Source: UBA349 sp963698135 (GTDB taxonomy: Archaea > Methanobacteriota > Methanobacteria > Methanobacteriales > Methanobacteriaceae). Taken from it: a DNA stretch of 64,000 nt. Made by a program: the position numbers and the translations under genes. The stretch's first letter is position 1, and every line of letters starts with the position of its first letter. Below are positions 1-7,963 of the stretch, in pieces. The DNA lies in assembly GCA_963698135.1 (NCBI GenBank), contig CAVOPP010000010.1, positions 1 through 64,000 on the forward strand. Reading direction: 5' to 3'. Below the pieces are notes generated by a model, which saw nothing but the letters and a program-made list of their open reading frames with translations, did no database searches and was not told where the DNA came from.

Positions 1-23
1 AATAAATCAAAGTGAGAGAGGAT

Positions 24-922
24 TTAATTATCATTTTCGATCATATCAACTAAATTTTCAAGTTGACTAATATCATGATTTACTGTTAATTTTTTTATAG
101 GCACATTTTTGACAATATTACTGCATTGTAATAAATTTTTAGCTCTTTCTTTACTTTCGAATATTTTCACACAATATGAATTTCCAATTAGATCTAAAAG
201 TTTATCTTGAGGTTTTATATCACTAATTTCATTTTTAGAACCTTTTTGAAGCACATAAATTCTTTTCAGTGGAATATGATCTAGATTAAAGTCATTTTGA
301 ATTGAATAGGAGTATTTTGCCAGTTCAGGATGGATTCTTTTTAGTGTATGTTTATTTTCATCCGCAATTTCTTTCGTAATATTTTCCCATAATTTTATTC
401 GCGGAAATCCAGGAAAAACTATGGGCTTATTATTTTTGTCAAATTCTACGGATAATACATCATCACTAATAACAGAATGGCCTTTATTATTTAATGCAAA
501 TGTTGTCGTGGATTTTCCATATCCAGAACCTCCAAGAAGTGCGATAGCTTCATTATTTATATTAATTGCACTTGCATGAAAAACTAGTTTGCTTCTCTGG
601 CATAGTAATATTCCTATACCTTGGCCTAAAACCAAAGATCTAAAAAAAACATTATTAAAATCAAAATTTCTATTTAATATAATATTATTTCCGTTTTTTC
701 TCTGAAAAGAGGTTCTGAGTCAAAATAAAGAATAATGTCTTTGAATGAAATCTTAAATTTTCTGATTCGCTCATCAAATTTATTTTTTGCCTCAGGGAGT
801 GATTCCGGATAATCAAAGGATATTATAACATCTGATCCAGTTTTTTTAGATATTAATTCTGGAAAAGGAATTTCTGATTTAATTCCCAGTCCATGAGATT
901 CATAATAATGAAATTCTGACAT
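24..922 (-). pseudogene. HPr-kinase-like lasso peptide kinase, frameshifted
   Basis: Two overlapping reading frames make one HPr kinase/phosphorylase-like protein of about 299 codons. The first starts at ATG 922, encodes the family-typical opening HGLGIKSEIPFPEL and stops at 674. The second carries HASAI, the P-loop GGSGYGKST (about 507-533), ISDDV and FPGFPRIKLW, and ends at 24. A -1 shift at a run of six A (T6 at 694-699 on the plus strand) joins them through NGNNIIL, which is what the family shows there. The start lies 5 bases after the lasso precursor stop, so the two are co-transcribed. Kinases of this type are known from bacterial lasso clusters, where they phosphorylate the peptide. 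Whether this copy is dead, slips during expression, or carries a sequencing indel cannot be decided here. Confidence 0.75.
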
Positions 923-927
923 TTAAA

Positions 928-1050
928 TCAAGCTTCTGAATCCGCAAAACTCCCGGGTTCAACTTGATAAGGGGGACTAGATCCTGCAGTAATTTTTTTA
1001 GCATCGCCATGAATTTTGAGCTCGGGTTTTTTATATTTTTTTTTATTCAT
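928..1050 (-). CDS. Lasso peptide precursor (40 aa)
   Basis: This short gene lies between the cyclase and the kinase. The peptide has the lasso leader signature: Tyr6, Pro9, Leu11, Gly15 and Thr21, spaced as Y-x2-P-x-L-x3-G-x5-T, with Thr at position -2 of the cleavage site. Cleavage after Ala22 would release the 18-residue core GSSPPYQVEPGSFADSEA. Gly1 can form a macrolactam with Glu9, giving a nine-residue ring; Asp15 and Glu17 are too far away. The Tyr/Pro motif is what PqqD-like B1 proteins bind. An SD-like AGTGAT precedes the ATG, 23 bases separate it from the cyclase stop, and the kinase start follows 5 bases after its stop. Function is inferred from the motif and context, which agree closely. 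Confidence 0.88.
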   Translation of the reverse strand: MNKKKYKKPELKIHGDAKKITAGSSPPYQVEPGSFADSEA

Positions 1051-1073
1051 AAAATCACTTAAATGGTTATTTT

Positions 1074-2954
1074 TTATTCAGCTGTTTTTGATTTGTATTT
1101 ATCTAGCCATTGCGACAATAATAGTATTTTCCATAGAATATAAGTGTTGTATTGATATCCTAATTTGTATTTATTATAAATATACTTTATTATATCTAAA
1201 TTTACGTATTCTTTCAACTGAATATTATCAATAAATTTATCTTCATTTTTTTCAAATAAAAACAAATTTCTTTGCAAGACCTCTAAAATAACTCCTTTTC
1301 TGGTTCTCCATTGTATTTCCGGAGGTAATATTTCTTCCATAGCTACTCTTTGAATATAACGCTTCCAACCAGATTTAAATTTCATTTCAGTAGGTATTCC
1401 ATAGCAATACTCGACTAATCGCTTGTCTAAGTAAGGATATCTGGGTTCTATCAAATAAGAAGCAGTTCCATGATCTAACATTTCCATAGTATTTTCTAAA
1501 TTCATTATTTGTTGAATTAATTCGAAATGAAATTCTTTAGATTTCATTGAATTTTTGTTATTCTTTAAATGTTTTAAATTGAAATCATATTCTTTTATAA
1601 TATTTTCAATGAAATCCTGTCTATATTCAATCGATTTTGGCTCTTTTGAGAATTTATTTGAAAATATTTTAAATAATTTTTTTAAATTAGCAGGAATTAA
1701 TGGAAAAAATACTTGTGTTTTAAAGACATTGAAAAAACTTCTTTTTTGGTTTTTTGAGAGGGATTTAAGCTCATTAATCAATTTCTTCCATTTTAATGAA
1801 ATTGCAAGTTCTATCAGATATTTTTGACCATATGAAATAACATGATCACCACCCATACCTCCTAATAAAATTCTGATATTATTCTTGTGCATTTTTTCAT
1901 AAGATTTATACATAACTGGCAAAAAAGGAGCATAATATGGCTGCTCTTGATGATTTAAAATATTTTCTATATTTTTTATAAGTCCTATGTTGGTTCCATC
2001 AATGAAATGAGGTTCTATCCCTCCATTATCAATGACTTTTTGAATATAATAACTTTCATCTCCTTTAGGAAAACCTTTAAAAATTAAAGAAAAAGTTTTA
2101 AGCTTATTTAAACTACCTTCTTGAATTTTTAAAATTTTTTTGGCCATACAAACCACAGATGATGAATCTAAGCCGCCACTTAACTCGAATCCGACTGGAT
2201 AGGCACTTCTCAAACGGCACTCAATGGCTTCTGAAAAAATATCTTTAAAAGCTTTGATATATTCCTCTTCAGATTTCATCAAAATTTTATAATTAGGATC
2301 AAGTTCCCAGTATTTCTTGATTTCTATACTATTGGATTTAATAGTCATGGATTCAGAAGCATTTAAACTAATAATATCTTTAAAAAAGGTAGATTTTTCC
2401 TCGCTAGCGCTTAAATAGAATGGAATTTTCAGTTCATTAAGTTTACATTTAACTTCTGGGTTGGTAAAAAGTGCTCTAATTTCAGTTGCAAAAAATAGGG
2501 CATCATCAGTTAAATGATAATAAAAAGATTTGATGCCCATGTGATCTCGTGCACAGAATAATTTCTGCTCTCCTATATCCCATATAGCAAAAGAAAAATC
2601 ACCCAGCAGTTTTTCAGGACATTTTTCGCCCCATTTCTTATAAGCTTCAAGAATAAATTGACTATCTGAATTCTCAGGGCTGTTATCAATTTTTAATTGA
2701 TCTGCAAGTTCTTCTCGGTTATCTATACGTGCATCAGCGGTTATTATTAATCCTGATTTGTCTTTAAATGGAAGAGTTTCTTTTAATGATTCTTTAGTTG
2801 TATACAGCATTTGATGGCCTAAAGCAATTGATTCATAATTTAGAACCTTTGAGCCATCAGGACCTCTATGAGAAAGACTATCATTCATTTTTTTTATCTG
2901 ATCAAATTTCACAGAATGATTATTTCTGTAAAATATTCCAGTGATAGCACTCAT
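1074..2954 (-). CDS. Lasso peptide macrolactam synthetase (asparagine synthetase-like, C protein)
   Basis: The 626-residue protein has the asparagine synthetase B architecture: an N-terminal glutaminase-like fold (SHRGPDG, ARDHMGIK) and a C-terminal ATP-pyrophosphatase domain with the PP-loop SGGLDSSS at about residues 258-265. The N terminus is MSAITGIF, so the catalytic Cys2 of true glutamine-dependent synthetases is absent; this is usual for lasso cyclases. It would adenylate Glu9 of the core peptide and close the ring with the Gly1 amine. It is the first gene of the segment cyclase-precursor-kinase, with GGAG before the ATG. An ordinary asparagine synthetase is unlikely given the missing Cys and the precursor 23 bases downstream. 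Confidence 0.87.
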   Translation of the reverse strand: MSAITGIFYRNNHSVKFDQIKKMNDSLSHRGPDGSKVLNYESIALGHQMLYTTKESLKETLPFKDKSGLIITADARIDNREELADQLKIDNSPENSDSQFILEAYKKWGEKCPEKLLGDFSFAIWDIGEQKLFCARDHMGIKSFYYHLTDDALFFATEIRALFTNPEVKCKLNELKIPFYLSASEEKSTFFKDIISLNASESMTIKSNSIEIKKYWELDPNYKILMKSEEEYIKAFKDIFSEAIECRLRSAYPVGFELSGGLDSSSVVCMAKKILKIQEGSLNKLKTFSLIFKGFPKGDESYYIQKVIDNGGIEPHFIDGTNIGLIKNIENILNHQEQPYYAPFLPVMYKSYEKMHKNNIRILLGGMGGDHVISYGQKYLIELAISLKWKKLINELKSLSKNQKRSFFNVFKTQVFFPLIPANLKKLFKIFSNKFSKEPKSIEYRQDFIENIIKEYDFNLKHLKNNKNSMKSKEFHFELIQQIMNLENTMEMLDHGTASYLIEPRYPYLDKRLVEYCYGIPTEMKFKSGWKRYIQRVAMEEILPPEIQWRTRKGVILEVLQRNLFLFEKNEDKFIDNIQLKEYVNLDIIKYIYNKYKLGYQYNTYILWKILLLSQWLDKYKSKTAE

Positions 2955-3155
2955 TTTTACTCTCCAATTTAATAGTTAACTAATTTTGAATTAATTTATT
3001 TTATTTAATAGATTAATATTTCTAAATCTAATTATTACATATCTAAAATCTTAATTATATTATGTTAAATGATTTTTTATTTTTTATTTGCCTTTTTAAT
3101 TTAAAATAATCTGTTTTAAACTATTTTCACAAAAAAAATATTTTTATTATATGCT

Positions 3156-3171
3156 CGTGATTTTTTTCACA
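3156..3171. promoter_or_regulatory. Palindromic operator-like site 1 (GTGA-N6-TCAC)
   Basis: CGTGATTTTTTTCACA is an inverted repeat GTGA-N6-TCAC followed by an A-tract. A TTTTCAC half-site with the same A-tract sits about 40 bases upstream, near 3124-3130. Confidence 0.5.
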
Positions 3172-3196
3172 AAAAATTATTTATTTATTATAAACG

Positions 3197-3212
3197 AGTG
3201 ATAATTTTCACA
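3197..3212. promoter_or_regulatory. Palindromic operator-like site 2 (GTGA-N6-TCAC)
   Basis: AGTGATAATTTTCACA repeats the arms and spacing of the site 41 bases upstream, about four helical turns away. It lies just upstream of the predicted TATA box at 3237. Confidence 0.5.
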
Positions 3213-3229
3213 AAAAATGAATATTAAAA

Positions 3230-3243
3230 CGAAATCTTTATAT
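3230..3243 (+). promoter_or_regulatory. BRE/TATA promoter of the surface protein gene
   Basis: CGAAATC followed by TTTATAT is a good archaeal BRE/TATA pair. Transcription would start near 3266, leaving a leader of about 80 bases that contains the third palindrome. A second TATA-like TTTATAT at 3318-3324 lies too close to the GGTGA ribosome binding site at 3339 to give a usable leader. Confidence 0.5.
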
Positions 3244-3289
3244 CTAATTCAGTATAATTCTAATTAAATAATTATAACTCTGTTAGGTA

Positions 3290-3305
3290 TGTGATACATT
3301 TCACA
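3290..3305. promoter_or_regulatory. Palindromic operator-like site 3 (TGTGA-N6-TCACA)
   Basis: TGTGATACATTTCACA is the most complete of the three palindromes and has the arms and spacing of the bacterial CRP consensus. It lies downstream of the predicted transcription start, where a bound protein would repress. Confidence 0.5.
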
Positions 3306-3347
3306 AATTTATCTAAATTTATATGATCTTTATACAGTGGTGAACAA

Positions 3348-5960
3348 ATGGATGAAAAAAATAAAAAAGGGGATATATTCTTTAAAAGATTAATAATATT
3401 AACATTTGCATTGATTTTAGCTATAGGATTTTCTAGTGCAGTCTATGCTGTAGATGCTGATATTCAAGTAAACCAGACTGTGAATAATAGTGCCCCTAGT
3501 TATAACGATAATGTTAAGTTCACCACAACAGTATCAAATAAAGGGCCTGGCAATGCAACGGGGGTTAAGATAACTCAAAAAATCCCTAATGGTCTTGAAT
3601 ATGTCTCTGATGATTCTAATGGAACATACAATAAAACTACAGGAATCTGGAACATTGGAAATCTCAGTAATGGTTCTTCTTTAATGTTAAACATAATCAC
3701 CAGAGTCAATTCTACAGCAACCATAAAAACTATAGTAAATAAATCTGCCCAGATTGAAAATGATCCAAATTCTGATAATAATGCTCAGGAGACTATAATT
3801 ACAGTTCCTAAATCTGTTGATGTTTCTGTTAAGACTTATCCGTGGTATTATGATTATGTTGCTAAGGTTTATCTCACTCAGTATGCTTATGGTACTCCTA
3901 CTGTGATGATTGTGGATGTAAGAAATAGTGTTAGCTATGGTGATGCGTCTGGTGTTGTTGTTGAGTATAAAATTGGGGATGGTTTGAAGTATATTGATTG
4001 TTATACTCGGGGCATTGGTACTACTCAGTACAGTAACGGTGTTTTGACCTGGAATATTGGTGATTTGCCTGCTGGTGGTATGTTACCGATGTATGTATTT
4101 TTGGAAGAGAATAAAACTGGTAACATGACTTCCAGTCAGAATTTAACTGCTTCTTTGAAGTCTGTTGATCAGACTGATGTTAATGCGGCGAATAATAAGG
4201 CTAATAGGTTGCTGGATATTGTTCCTTCAGCAGATGTTCAAGTTACTCAAACGGTTAGTAATTCTACTCCTAATTATAATAGTAATGTGATTTTCACTAT
4301 TACGGTGCGTAATAATGGTCCTAATGATGTAAATGGTGTACAGATTAAGGATCTTTTACCTAGTGGCTTAACCTGGGTTTCAGATAATGGTGCTGGTGCT
4401 TACAACCGTACTACGGGCATATGGAATATTGGGACTCTTGTTAATGGTCAGAGTTTGGTATTGAATATTGTAGCCAATGTTACTTCAACGGGAACACTTA
4501 AAAATTCAGCTAATATTGTATCACAATCACTAAGCGACTGGGTATACGGAAACAACAACCAAACAACCATCCTTAAAGTGAATGGAGCATCTTATACTCC
4601 TCAAGTTGATGTTTCTGTTAAGACTTATCCGTGGTATTATGATTATGTTGCTAAGGTTTATCTCACTCAGTATGCTTATGGTACTCCTACTGTGATGATT
4701 GTGGATGTAAGAAATAGTGTTAGCTATGGTGATGCGTCTGGTGTTGTTGTTGAGTATAAAATTGGGGATGGTTTGAAGTATATTGATTGTTATACTCGGG
4801 GCATTGGTACTACTCAGTACAGTAACGGTGTTTTGACCTGGAATATTGGTGATTTGCCTGCTGGTGGTATGTTACCGATGTATGTATTTTTGGAAGAGAA
4901 TAAAACTGGTAACATGACTTCCAGTCAGAATTTAACTGCTTCTTTGAAGTCTGTTGATCAGACTGATGTTAATGCGGCGAATAATAAGGCTAATAGGTTG
5001 TTGGATATTGTTCCTTCAGCAGATGTTCAAGTTACTCAAACGGTTAGTAATTCTACTCCTAATTATAATAGTAATGTGATTTTCACTATTACGGTGCGTA
5101 ATAATGGTCCTAATGATGTAAATGGTGTGCAGATTAAGGATCTTTTACCTAGTGGCTTAACCTGGGTTTCAGATAATGGTGCTGGTGCTTACAACCGTAC
5201 TACGGGCATATGGAATATTGGGACTCTTGTTAATGGTCAGAGTTTGGTATTGAATATTGTAGCCAATGTTACTTCAACGGGAACACTTAAAAATTCAGCT
5301 AATATTGTATCACAATCACTAAGCGACTGGGTATACGGAAACAACAACCAAACAACCATTTTGGAAGTTCCTAAAGCAGCAGATATAGGTGTAACACAAA
5401 CGGTTAACAATTCTACTCCTAATTATTTGGATAATGTGACTTTAACTATTAATGTGACTAATTATGGTCCAGACTTTGCAAATACTGTACAAATTACAGA
5501 CCTATTGCTTCCGGGCCTTCAATATGTTTCCCACAGTACTAATCACGGAACTTTTATTAATGGAATATGGACTATATCCAACCTCCAAGTAGGAGAAACA
5601 GCAACCATAAATATTATAGCTAAAGTTATTAAGGCAAGTATAATTGAAACCACTGCAACACGTACTGGCGGATCACAGTTTGATTATAATGCCTCAAATG
5701 ATGCTCATGCAATAAATTTAAACATCAAATCGGCAGCAGATATTCAAGTCACCCAAACCACCAGTAATTCTAACCCACACTACCGAGATAATGTTTCTTT
5801 AATAGTGAATGTTAGAAATAATGGGCCGGATACTGCCACAGGAGTAAAAATAACTGATCTTATTCCAAATGGCCTGAGCTTACAATCTTATACCTTAAGC
5901 CGGGGAACTTATAATTCCACTACTGGAATTTGGGATATTGGGGACATAAACATCCAATGA
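3348..5960 (+). CDS. DUF11-repeat surface protein (main reading frame)
   Basis: This 870-residue reading frame starts at ATG 3348 with GGTGA four bases upstream. A signal peptide (hydrophobic residues about 15-33, ending in YAVDA) is followed by tandem DUF11-type beta domains with the recurring pattern ADIQVTQTVSN, NNGPD and TGIWNIGNL. Between them sit two copies of an unusual module beginning VDVSVKTYPWYYDY. The protein is Asn/Thr-rich with many N-glycosylation sequons. It is probably an exported adhesin-like cell-surface protein, a class plentiful in Methanobacteriales. The frame ends at TGA 5958-5960, but homologous coding continues in another frame, so this is the first part of a longer gene. 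It lies opposite to, and inside, the lasso locus. Confidence 0.8.
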   Translation: MDEKNKKGDIFFKRLIILTFALILAIGFSSAVYAVDADIQVNQTVNNSAPSYNDNVKFTTTVSNKGPGNATGVKITQKIPNGLEYVSDDSNGTYNKTTGIWNIGNLSNGSSLMLNIITRVNSTATIKTIVNKSAQIENDPNSDNNAQETIITVPKSVDVSVKTYPWYYDYVAKVYLTQYAYGTPTVMIVDVRNSVSYGDASGVVVEYKIGDGLKYIDCYTRGIGTTQYSNGVLTWNIGDLPAGGMLPMYVFLEENKTGNMTSSQNLTASLKSVDQTDVNAANNKANRLLDIVPSADVQVTQTVSNSTPNYNSNVIFTITVRNNGPNDVNGVQIKDLLPSGLTWVSDNGAGAYNRTTGIWNIGTLVNGQSLVLNIVANVTSTGTLKNSANIVSQSLSDWVYGNNNQTTILKVNGASYTPQVDVSVKTYPWYYDYVAKVYLTQYAYGTPTVMIVDVRNSVSYGDASGVVVEYKIGDGLKYIDCYTRGIGTTQYSNGVLTWNIGDLPAGGMLPMYVFLEENKTGNMTSSQNLTASLKSVDQTDVNAANNKANRLLDIVPSADVQVTQTVSNSTPNYNSNVIFTITVRNNGPNDVNGVQIKDLLPSGLTWVSDNGAGAYNRTTGIWNIGTLVNGQSLVLNIVANVTSTGTLKNSANIVSQSLSDWVYGNNNQTTILEVPKAADIGVTQTVNNSTPNYLDNVTLTINVTNYGPDFANTVQITDLLLPGLQYVSHSTNHGTFINGIWTISNLQVGETATINIIAKVIKASIIETTATRTGGSQFDYNASNDAHAINLNIKSAADIQVTQTTSNSNPHYRDNVSLIVNVRNNGPDTATGVKITDLIPNGLSLQSYTLSRGTYNSTTGIWDIGDINIQ
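3816..4570 (+). repeat. 755-bp internal direct repeat, copy 1
   Basis: This segment is repeated at 4605-5359 (offset 789). Reading the two side by side I see only two differences, near 4207 and near 4338. It covers one WYYDY-type module plus one DUF11 domain. Confidence 0.9.
4605..5359 (+). repeat. 755-bp internal direct repeat, copy 2
   Basis: This is the second copy of the unit at 3816-4570, joined to it by a 34-base linker. The near identity, including synonymous positions, implies recent duplication or ongoing gene conversion. Confidence 0.9.
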
Positions 5961-7022
5961 GACTTTAAATCTTACCTTAATTGCTAAAGTTTTATCCACT
6001 GGTAATTTTGTTAATGTGGCCACTAAAACGGCAGAAACTACCTATGACTATGATACTTCTAATGATGGGCAATCAGTAAACCTATCAGTAGCTCCGGCAG
6101 CAGATATCCAGGTAACTCAAACGGTAAGTAATCAAACCCCATTATTTGGAAATAATGTGAATTTCACAGTGACTGTTAAAAATAATGGGCCTGATACGGC
6201 TTCTGGTGTTAAAATAACTGATCTTTTACCTGATGGATTGAAATTATTATCCTACACAGTTTCCCAGGGAACTTATAATTCCATCACTGGAATTTGGGAT
6301 ATAGGAAACTTAAATGTTAATGGTGACCAGTGTTCTTACCCTAGTTGTACAGGCTTTACAAAATGGAAACATTAACAATTTGGCTAATAAAACATCATGA
6401 AACTACCTATGACCACAATATAACCAATGACCTCCAATCGCTACAAATTACTGTTTCACCAGGATCCAACCCTGTGACTACATTTACGAGCAGTACTGGA
6501 ATAAATGTTGATGATGGAATTACAGGAGCTATTGCCACACCATTTACAATTAACTTGTATGATAGGTCTTATAATAGCTTTTACATAAGTACTAATGGTT
6601 TAATATCATTTAATTCAGGAATTACTGCTTATATTCCGGCTCCCAATAGTAACAACAGATTTATAGCACCATTCTGGGATGATATTGATTTGCAGTACGG
6701 CGGTTCTGTATATTATACTATGAACAGTAGTCAGATTATCATTACTTGGGACCATGTACCTTCATATATAGAGAGAAGTAACCCAACTTTGTTCAACACC
6801 TTCCAGCTTAGAATAAACAGTAATGGAACATTCGAGTTTATATATGGGGATATGGAGTGGAAAATTGGTTATAGTGGTCCCCAAGGCACTGGAAGTTCAT
6901 GGGCTGGTTTCAAAGGAAGAACATCTACTCAAATAGATACTTTCTGGACATCCAGTCAGGATCTGAGTTTAATTTCCAACCAAAGCTTCATATTCAATAG
7001 TAATGGAGATTTAATATCCTAG
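5956..7022 (+). pseudogene. 3' part of the surface protein gene, frameshifted (DUF11 and NIDO-like domains)
   Basis: Coding homologous to the upstream repeats continues past the stop at 5958, but in shifting frames. NETLNLTLIAKVLSTGNFV follows in a +1 frame. Another shift near 6325 is needed to read VLTLVVQALQNGNINNLANK, and a third near 6395 leads into ETTYDHN. After that the frame is open to TAG 7022. The last 180 residues (FYISTNGLISF, RFIAPFWDDID, FQLRINSNGTFEFIYGD, GSSWAGFKG) look like a nidogen-type NIDO domain. So the ancestral protein had about 1,225 residues and ended in NIDO. The three shifts mean decay, phase variation or sequencing indels. Confidence 0.75.
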
Positions 7023-7037
7023 ATGGGCATTAAATCC

Positions 7038-7052
7038 TTTTTTTATTTTTTT
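7038..7052 (+). terminator. T-rich terminator of the surface protein gene
   Basis: A T7-A-T7 tract begins 16 bases after the stop codon, of the kind used for archaeal termination. Confidence 0.5.
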
Positions 7053-7118
7053 CATAAATATAAATTATGATGTGATTTTTAGATATAGTAAATTCTAAAA
7101 AATAAATTATTTATTCAA

Positions 7119-7535
7119 TTATTCTCCCACATTCCTCAAGGGAACAAAATCCCTTTCAGATTCCCCTAAAACAACTTCATCCCCATGTTCCAACCAGGCA
7201 TGGGCCTCAAATTCTCCCTTATTTCTGGGAAACACCAATCTTAACCAGGGATGAATATCCATAACGGGCCAGTAAGATCTGACCAGAGAGGGCCCGTACC
7301 AGACAGGTAGATCCGGGAACGAAACGGCCCATCACCTGCACCGCCCAGGTAATTCTGGTTAAAGGAATACTATTAACCTGGTATTAACCCGACTAAATCT
7401 TTTAACTATTTTCTCTATTCTATTAAAAGAAAACAACCAGAGCATCAGGCGAATTATCCACAGCACCATAAGGGCCTTAATTAAAAGTAATCTGGTTTCA
7501 TTATTTAATTTAAAGAAACTGTGGATTAAGGTCAT
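7119..7535 (-). pseudogene. Lasso leader peptidase (B2 protein), two frameshifts
   Basis: No single long reading frame exists here, but reading across frames recovers a complete lasso B2 protein of about 138 residues. ATG 7535 is preceded by GAGGAG. Frame one (MTLIHSFFKL onward) is the hydrophobic N-terminal part. A shift near 7374 leads to ITWAVQVMGRFVPGSTCLVRA with the catalytic Cys codon at 7305. A second shift near 7223 leads to GEFEAHAWLEHGDEVVLGES, with His at 7202 and Asp at 7181. The stop is at 7119. Cys, His and Asp form the transglutaminase-like triad that removes the lasso leader. The gene sits 49 bases downstream of the B1 gene, as expected. It is either a decayed protease or affected by two sequencing indels. 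Confidence 0.8.
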
Positions 7536-7584
7536 TAGGGCTCCTCTTTATATTTAATTAAAAAAAATAATATGATTCTATTTT

Positions 7585-7863
7585 CTAAGAAATCTCTATA
7601 AGGCCTTTTTCCAGTAAGTCACCCAGTAATTCCTGCAAATCATTCTCACAGGTTTCTTCTTCCACGTCGTATTCTGCTAAAACGGCCTCTTTTATCTCCT
7701 TGAAACTAACTGGTTTTTGAATTAGCTTCCAGATGAAACTACCCACCGGGTTCAGGCCATAGTAAACACCGTCTTTAAGGCCCAGTATCACTACTTCTTC
7801 TTCTAAATCGCAGTGAACGGCTTCTTTGGTGACTGAAATTACTGATATGTCAGGTATGGTCAT
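7585..7863 (-). CDS. Lasso peptide recognition protein (B1, PqqD/RRE family)
   Basis: The 92-residue protein is a PqqD-like RiPP recognition element. The diagnostic stretch DGVYYGLNPVGSFIWKLI is followed by a helical C-terminal half (VLAEYDVEEETCENDLQELL) typical of the fold. In lasso clusters B1 binds the Tyr/Pro part of the leader and delivers the precursor to the B2 protease. GGGGG lies upstream of the ATG. It heads a B1-B2 pair on the minus strand, separated from cyclase, precursor and kinase by the 3.7-kb surface protein gene. Two copies of a palindromic repeat precede it. It is the only intact member of this pair. Confidence 0.87.
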   Translation of the reverse strand: MTIPDISVISVTKEAVHCDLEEEVVILGLKDGVYYGLNPVGSFIWKLIQKPVSFKEIKEAVLAEYDVEEETCENDLQELLGDLLEKGLIEIS

Positions 7864-7908
7864 GTATTATTTCCCCCAGTTCTTCTAAATTATTTTTCCC
7901 AGGTAGTT

Positions 7909-7940
7909 ATATGTATTTATTGGTAGTAATCTGTTACTCT
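7909..7940. repeat. 32-bp operator-like direct repeat, copy 1
   Basis: The element contains the palindrome AGTAA-TCTG-TTACT. It is repeated exactly 55 bases further on and lies 46 bases upstream of the B1 start. Confidence 0.7.
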
Positions 7941-7963
7941 CCTAAAATCATTATCTGGTTTAA

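Larger units (their letters stand above)
2955..3347. other. Divergent promoter region between lasso cyclase and surface protein
   Basis: No gene is seen. This AT-rich spacer must hold both promoters. It contains three CRP-like palindromes on the surface-protein side and a BRE/TATA element at 3230-3243. AT-rich TATA candidates for the cyclase lie near 3049-3056 on the minus strand. Confidence 0.7.

Noticed and set aside
1016..1234. Plus-strand hydrophobic reading frame opposite the cyclase and precursor genes
   Set aside because: It lies antisense to two well-supported genes, has no ribosome binding site, and its composition simply reflects AT-rich complement.
1074..2954. Asparagine synthetase for amino-acid biosynthesis
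   Set aside because: The catalytic Cys2 is missing (MSAITGIF), and the gene is followed by a lasso-type precursor and kinase; a PqqD-like B1 and a B2 remnant lie nearby.
3816..5359. Insertion sequence or mobile element
   Set aside because: The repeats are in-frame coding duplications within one protein. There are no terminal inverted repeats and no transposase.
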